Shown piece after piece: positions 60,923-64,000 of a stretch of DNA of 64,000 bases. Source of the DNA: Enorma phocaeensis (GTDB lineage Bacteria; Actinomycetota; Coriobacteriia; Coriobacteriales; Coriobacteriaceae); the NCBI RefSeq assembly GCF_016901575.1, contig NZ_JACJKQ010000009.1, positions 1 through 64,000 of the forward strand, given 5' to 3'. The stretch's first letter is position 1. Every line of letters begins with the position of its first letter. A model generated the notes under the pieces. It was given only the letters and a program-made list of their open reading frames with translations, did no database searches and was not told the origin of the DNA. Position numbers and translations under genes: made by a program.

Positions 60923-61866
60923 GACAGCATCTCGTTCACGCGCGCCTGCACGGCGCCGTAGAGCGAGCCCAGGCGGCGCTTCCTTTCGGCCCCGTTGCCG
61001 TAGTCGCCGCGGATAACGGCGTGGGCGAGCGCGTCGATGTCCGCACCGCCGGACGACCCACCGGAGCCGCCGGCTCCCAGCATCTCATTCACGCGCGCTT
61101 GGACCTCGGCGTAGTGCGACCCCAGCGCGGCCTTCCGCGCCGTGCCGTTGCCGAACTCGCCTGCGATCACCCTGCGCGCTAGGTCGTCCACGTCGTCGGA
61201 CGCAGGCGCCTGTGCGGCGGGCCCACCTGAGCCGCCCGCCAGGATGCGGTTCACCTCCGCCTGCACCTCGGAGTAGCGGCTCCCCAGGGCCGCGCGCCGC
61301 GCGTCCCCGTTGCCGAACTCGCCCGCGATGACGCGCCGCGCGAGCTCCGCGACCGTCCCGCTGGGAGCGGGCTCCACGCTGCCCGAGGGCGCCGCAGCCC
61401 CGCCCGTGATCGCCGCCTTGAGCGCCGCCCACTTCGACGCCGAGACGTACGGCGCGGGGCACAGCTTGCCCGTCACGTCGTAGTGGCGGATGACCCCGGA
61501 TGCGCCGATGCCGTACTTGGCCATGAGCTTCTTGACCAGCCAGCTCAGCTTGGCGATCTCCGTCGCGCTGAAGTCCTCGCCGGCGCTCACGACCTCGATG
61601 CCGACCGCGCGGCAGTTCATGAGCCAGTTTCCTGCGTGCCAGGCGGTGTCGCCCTCGGCCACGCTCTGGTAGATCTCCGGCGTGATGTCGTCGACGAAGT
61701 AGTGGGCGGAGGACCCCTGACCCTCGTTCCTCGAGAAGTACGTCGCGTTGTTGCGCGCGGAGGCGAGCGTCGCCGTGAAGTGCACCACGATGCGGTCGAC
61801 GGCGTGCGAGCGTCCGCGCGTCATGTGGTCGCTCCCGCACTGCTTGAAGAGGATGCTATACGCCAT
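60919..61866 (-). CDS. Phage endolysin: N-acetylmuramoyl-L-alanine amidase with three CW_7 repeats
   Basis: A 315-residue lysin. The N-terminal Amidase_2/PGRP domain has VVHFTAT (His29), HAGNW, and VIRHYDVTGKLCPAPY with the other Zn ligands. Three CW_7 cell-wall-binding repeats follow: each has the pattern A...VI-GE/D-F/YGNG--R---LG--Y--VQ--VN--L, with Gly/Ser-rich linkers. ATG 61866 has GGAGGTGCCC upstream. It overlaps a 46-residue acidic frame and precedes a membrane peptide. Confidence 0.94.
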   Translation of the reverse strand: MAYSILFKQCGSDHMTRGRSHAVDRIVVHFTATLASARNNATYFSRNEGQGSSAHYFVDDITPEIYQSVAEGDTAWHAGNWLMNCRAVGIEVVSAGEDFSATEIAKLSWLVKKLMAKYGIGASGVIRHYDVTGKLCPAPYVSASKWAALKAAITGGAAAPSGSVEPAPSGTVAELARRVIAGEFGNGDARRAALGSRYSEVQAEVNRILAGGSGGPAAQAPASDDVDDLARRVIAGEFGNGTARKAALGSHYAEVQARVNEMLGAGGSGGSSGGADIDALAHAVIRGDYGNGAERKRRLGSLYGAVQARVNEMLS

Positions 61867-61996
61867 CGGGCACCTCCTCGAAGCCGCCGTCCTCGCCCTC
61901 GTCGGGCTCCCAGCCGTCCGGCGCGGCCGCCTCGGCGCCCGGGGCGCGCAGTGTCTCCCAGCGCTCCTCCTCGCTCGCGAACTCGCGCTCACTCAT
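61856..61996 (-). CDS. Small acidic 46-residue protein in the lysis cassette
   Basis: ATG 61996 to TAG 61856. The product (MSEREFASEEERWETLRAPG...) is rich in Glu/Asp. It overlaps the holin end by 8 bp and the endolysin start by 11 bp, so all three are coupled. Phage lysis cassettes often include small acidic proteins between holin and lysin, but I cannot assign a role. Confidence 0.5.
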   Translation of the reverse strand: MSEREFASEEERWETLRAPGAEAAAPDGWEPDEGEDGGFEEVPDGV

Positions 61997-62216
61997 CGCC
62001 CTCACCGCCCGAAGGCAGCGCCGCGCCGAGCTCCGCCATGACGGGCGTGAGCACGGCCATCACGAGCGCCACCACGATCGGGCGCCACTCCGGCGCCAGC
62101 ACCGCGCAGCCCACGAGCATGTCCACGTTGGCAACCACCACGCCGAGCACGCCCTGTACGATCGTTCTCGCCAGACGCCACGGCCACTCGTTCGAAGTCA
62201 GGAATGTCTCCATCAT
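61989..62216 (-). CDS. Putative holin
   Basis: A 75-residue protein with two predicted membrane helices (RTIVQGVLGVVVANVDMLVG; RPIVVALVMAVLTPVMAELG) joined by a short charged turn, and an acidic C-terminus (PSGGEGDE). Size, topology and its place between an XhlA-like gene and an endolysin support a holin. ATG 62216 (or 62213) overlaps the previous stop; AAGGGGC precedes it. Confidence 0.75.
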   Translation of the reverse strand: MMETFLTSNEWPWRLARTIVQGVLGVVVANVDMLVGCAVLAPEWRPIVVALVMAVLTPVMAELGAALPSGGEGDE

Positions 62217-62428
62217 TGCCCCTTCCGCAGATTCTCGATCTCCGCCTTCACGACGGCGACGTCCTGTTCCAGGGCGTAGGTGCGCTCGACCATGCGGTTG
62301 TGCTTCTCGACCTGCCGCGTCAGGTTGTCGATCTTGACCTCCATGACCGCGCGGCTGCGCGAGTTGGACACGAGCACCCCAGCGAGGGTGAGCACCCCCG
62401 TCACGAGCGCCGCGACGACCGACTCCAT
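62213..62428 (-). CDS. XhlA-like holin-accessory protein
   Basis: A 71-residue protein with one N-terminal membrane helix (VVAALVTGVLTLAGVLVSN) and a C-terminal coiled coil (VKIDNLTRQVEKHNRMVERT...VVKAEIENLRKG). Similar size and layout to phage XhlA/hemolysin-like proteins that work with a holin. GAGGAGGCGC ribosome-binding site. First gene of the lysis cassette. Confidence 0.65.
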   Translation of the reverse strand: MESVVAALVTGVLTLAGVLVSNSRSRAVMEVKIDNLTRQVEKHNRMVERTYALEQDVAVVKAEIENLRKGQ

Positions 62429-62622
62429 GCGCGCCTCCTCCCCGGACGGGAGCGCCCCGCCCTCTGGGAGAAGTGTCCGCCGTAGTCACAAACGCGCATG
62501 TCTAGCTGCAGGTATGTTGCGAAGCGTCGAATATTGTTACTTCACACAGAAGTTCACAAGCAAGTTCGCAAGTTACCGATTTCATTAGGATTCTCGTCAT
62601 GGGCTGCAGAGTAAATAACGAG

Positions 62623-62686
62623 TTGACGCCCTGTCCAAGGATGCTACAATTACCAACAAACGGTAACTATTACCGTCAATGGGTAA
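62623..62686 (+). promoter_or_regulatory. Repressor promoter with two tandem palindromic operators
   Basis: TTGACG at 62623-62628 and TACAAT at 62645-62650 are 16 bp apart. Operator 1 is TTACC-N7-GGTAA at 62650-62666 and operator 2 is TTACC-N7-GGTAA at 62670-62686, centres 20 bp apart (two helical turns). Both cover the start of transcription, so the repressor encoded at 62702 should shut itself off. The 62429-62701 gap also holds the divergent promoter of the lysis genes; a weaker TTACC site is near 62573. Confidence 0.8.
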
Positions 62687-62701
62687 CGAAAAGGAGAGGG
62701 C

Positions 62702-63010
62702 ATGGCAGATTTGTTCGCGAGCAGGCTTTCGCTCCTGCTAAGACAGAGGGGATTGTCGCAGAGGGACCTGGCGGGGATGGTCGGTCTGACCCCCGCTGCC
62801 ATTAGTCGGTATGTGAGCGGAGAGCGCAGGCCCAAAGCGATCATCGTGGCGAAGATTGCAAAATCGCTCGGTGTTCGGCCGGAGGACTTGACGGGGACAT
62901 GCGCGGAGCGGGAGGTCGACGGGGCTGTTCAGCTCATCGCCCGCAACGCGAACCGCCTCTCGGACGAGCAGCGAGACCAGCTCATCAGGGCCATCATCTC
63001 CAAGCGATAA
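62702..63010 (+). CDS. Phage C1/Cro-type transcriptional repressor
   Basis: A 102-residue protein. The HTH is RQRGLSQRDLAGMVGLTPAAISRYVSGER, then a short C-terminal helical tail (SDEQRDQLIRAIISKR) for dimer formation. ATG 62702 with AAAAGGAGAGGG upstream. It is paired with an ImmA/IrrE gene 3 bp downstream, the usual repressor-protease pair in Gram-positive phages and ICEs, and has two matching operators in its own promoter. Confidence 0.92.
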   Translation: MADLFASRLSLLLRQRGLSQRDLAGMVGLTPAAISRYVSGERRPKAIIVAKIAKSLGVRPEDLTGTCAEREVDGAVQLIARNANRLSDEQRDQLIRAIISKR

Positions 63011-63013
63011 GGG

Positions 63014-63586
63014 GTGTCTACTGAGTTGTTGACGCGTGCGAGGCAGATCGAGATTGAGATCGAAGTGGTGACGCTGCTGCAGGAGTTGGGGATTAACCGC
63101 TACCCCATGAGCGTCCAGGATCTCGCAGAAGGATTGGGGATCGAGCTGGTGAAGTACTCGTCCCTGTCCGTGGAGGAACGGGCGCTTGCGAAGGCGGCCT
63201 CCGACGATGCGTTCCACGTCCGGACCGCTGACTTCTACGAGACGCGTATAGTTCTCGATGACCGGGGCGCCTACTACTTCCGTTCTCGCTTCTCTGGAGC
63301 GCACGAGATCGGCCATATTTGGCTGGAGCATCGAGAGAGCACGGCTGACCGAGAGGCGGAAGCCGACTACTTTGCCGGCTATCTACTTGTACCCCACCCC
63401 CTTGTCTTGACGGCTTCTGCGGGCGAAAGCGTCTCCGACCTGTTCGGAGTCAGCGGTCAGTGTGCTGACTATGCCCAAGATCAAGCTAGGGTTCGCTTGC
63501 GCGAGGGTACTCCCAGAAGACCTCACGAGAAGTGGCTGCTAGACAACGTGGTCTGGGAAGGGGGTGGTCTCGTTGGAAGGCTGTAG
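63014..63586 (+). CDS. ImmA/IrrE-family metalloprotease
   Basis: A 190-residue protein. HEIGH at residues 97-101 is the Zn-metalloprotease motif (gluzincin type) and is followed by EHRES and ADREAEADYFAGYLLVP, typical of ImmA/IrrE. Such proteins cleave the partner repressor to induce excision. Starts with GTG 63014, 3 bp after the repressor stop, or TTG 63026. Ends near a strong hairpin. Confidence 0.93.
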   Translation: MSTELLTRARQIEIEIEVVTLLQELGINRYPMSVQDLAEGLGIELVKYSSLSVEERALAKAASDDAFHVRTADFYETRIVLDDRGAYYFRSRFSGAHEIGHIWLEHRESTADREAEADYFAGYLLVPHPLVLTASAGESVSDLFGVSGQCADYAQDQARVRLREGTPRRPHEKWLLDNVVWEGGGLVGRL

Positions 63587-63592
63587 ATAAAA

Positions 63593-63624
63593 GTAGCCGT
63601 CGAAACGCCAATTTCGACGGCTAC
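63593..63624 (+). terminator. Terminator after the ImmA gene
   Basis: GTAGCCGTCGAAA pairs perfectly with TTTCGACGGCTAC (13 bp) around CGCCAA. No U-run follows; the structured leader of the next gene begins directly after it. Confidence 0.6.
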
Positions 63625-63625
63625 A

Positions 63626-63761
63626 GCTGGGGCTCGTCGGAGCCCACTTACCATTGCTGAGTATAGGGCGGGCGCCAGGCCGAGCCCTTGCTCAATCGGC
63701 GAACCCCAGCGATTCCGCACACCAACGGTTATCTACGCCGCCAAAGGCGGCAGATTGGGGG
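63626..63761 (+). ncRNA. Structured leader RNA ahead of DUF4417 gene, riboswitch-like
   Basis: GCTGGGG (63626-63632) can pair with CCCCAGC (63704-63710). Inside lie a GGGCTC-GTCG-GAGCCC hairpin (63630-63645, which overlaps the first strand) and a longer stem, ATTG..GAG..AGGGC with GCCCT..CTC..AAT (about 63653-63696). CCCCA can instead pair with TTGGGGG at 63755-63761, the likely ribosome-binding site just before ATG 63769. A GCCGCC-AAA-GGCGGC hairpin (63737-63751) sits between. No tRNA fold or known riboswitch could be matched by eye. Confidence 0.45.
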
Positions 63762-63768
63762 ACGCCTC

Positions 63769-64000
63769 ATGAGCGACCTTCTAAAGTACGACGTATGGCG
63801 CACGCGATACTACCAAGGAGCCACGTTCGCCGGCGATTTCGAGATGCCGGTGATCAAGGGCACGGACAGGGTTCCGGAGAGGCTGATTCGATTCTCCGAG
63901 GCGAAGTCCGAGAAGACGGATGACAAGGGGGCATGGGTTGTGCCCTATGAGCACGACGTGAAGCTCGAGTGCATGTGGAGCAACGCATTCAAGTACATGG
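63769..64000 (+). CDS. DUF4417-family protein (partial)
   Basis: The first 77 residues are visible and the frame runs off the window. FAGDFEMPVIKGTDRVPERLIRFSEA and WVVPYEHDVKLECMWSNAFKYM match the DUF4417 pattern (a protein found mostly in phages and mobile elements, function unknown). ATG 63769 follows TTGGGGGA. A long structured leader lies upstream. Confidence 0.8.
   Translation, partial: MSDLLKYDVWRTRYYQGATFAGDFEMPVIKGTDRVPERLIRFSEAKSEKTDDKGAWVVPYEHDVKLECMWSNAFKYM

Larger units (their letters stand above)
58884..64000. mobile_element. Phage-derived island inserted next to guaA (right part off window)
   Basis: From the guaA stop on, the content changes: endolysin, holin and holin-accessory genes, a C1-type repressor, an ImmA/IrrE protease, and a DUF4417 gene. 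Neither an integrase nor capsid or tail genes are in the window. Insertion at the 3' end of guaA is inferred from position; the second attachment site would lie beyond 64000. Lysis genes run toward guaA and the regulatory genes away from it. Confidence 0.7.

Noticed and set aside
63626-63733. tRNA-like fold (7-bp acceptor-like pairing GCTGGGG/CCCCAGC and a CACCA further on)
   Set aside because: There is no proper T-loop TTCRANY within a 5-bp stem, no anticodon arm of right size, and the CCA is not next to the acceptor stem. A regulatory leader explains the pairing better.

Overview
The window is high-GC DNA packed with genes on both strands. Its gene set points to a Gram-positive actinobacterium of the class Coriobacteriia, most likely a Collinsella-like gut anaerobe. 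That assignment is inference from family recognition: a giant BadF/HgdC-type activase, an OPT transporter, an actinobacterial (group III) phosphofructokinase, many GTG/TTG starts, an AmaP-DUF2273-Asp23 envelope cluster, and no outer-membrane genes. No rRNA, tRNA or CRISPR array was seen.

Layout. 1-3.4 kb: an FtsX-like ABC exporter with a very long coiled coil, divergent from a TetR regulator. 3.5-8.5 kb: a MoxR ATPase followed by an unusual single gene that fuses DUF58 to a TgpA-type transglutaminase. 8.5-10.9 kb: a MerR regulator, phosphofructokinase and a frameshifted FMN reductase. 11-15.1 kb: a peptide-sensing/resistance type cluster (response regulator, ABC ATPase, a 25-residue membrane peptide, ABC permease, histidine kinase). 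15.2-21.6 kb: a decayed C39-like peptidase, RlmA-type methyltransferase, YbjN-like protein, ZIP transporter, HAD phosphatase, a PNPOx/NimA-like protein and two inverted-repeat elements. 20.9-26.4 kb: TetR plus a 1576-residue activase. 26.5-27.2 kb: ruins of a two-component system. 27.7-34.5 kb: coaX, OPT transporter, NifU-like protein, lgt and a DUF6020-like membrane protein. 35-36 kb: a PD-(D/E)XK-like gene flanked by repeat arrays. 36.6-41 kb: two RCK/TrkA proteins and a Na,K-ATPase-like P-type pump. 41.3-46.8 kb: yebC, the Asp23 cluster, and metNIQ behind a methionine-rich leader peptide. 47-58.9 kb: M20 amidohydrolase, groES-groEL, a polyferredoxin, ychF, a HAD-like protein, an XRE regulator, asparaginase and guaA. 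58.9-64 kb: a phage-derived island downstream of guaA with a lysis cassette, a repressor with two matching operators, ImmA and a DUF4417 gene behind a structured leader.

The most unusual signals are non-coding. (1) Intergenic arrays of a bipartite motif, GGTCRA-N12-CTGGGC, repeat at almost exactly 52 bp, with three direct copies facing two to four inverted copies (27.4 kb and 36.1-36.5 kb, weaker relatives at 34.6 and 17.3-17.5 kb). (2) A probable leaderless Met-rich leader peptide with mutually exclusive hairpins lies ahead of metNIQ. (3) A riboswitch-like leader ahead of the DUF4417 gene has one CCCCAGC strand that can pair either upstream or with the G-rich ribosome-binding region. Nested inverted repeats at 17.6, 20.7 and 46.9 kb add to the repeat load.
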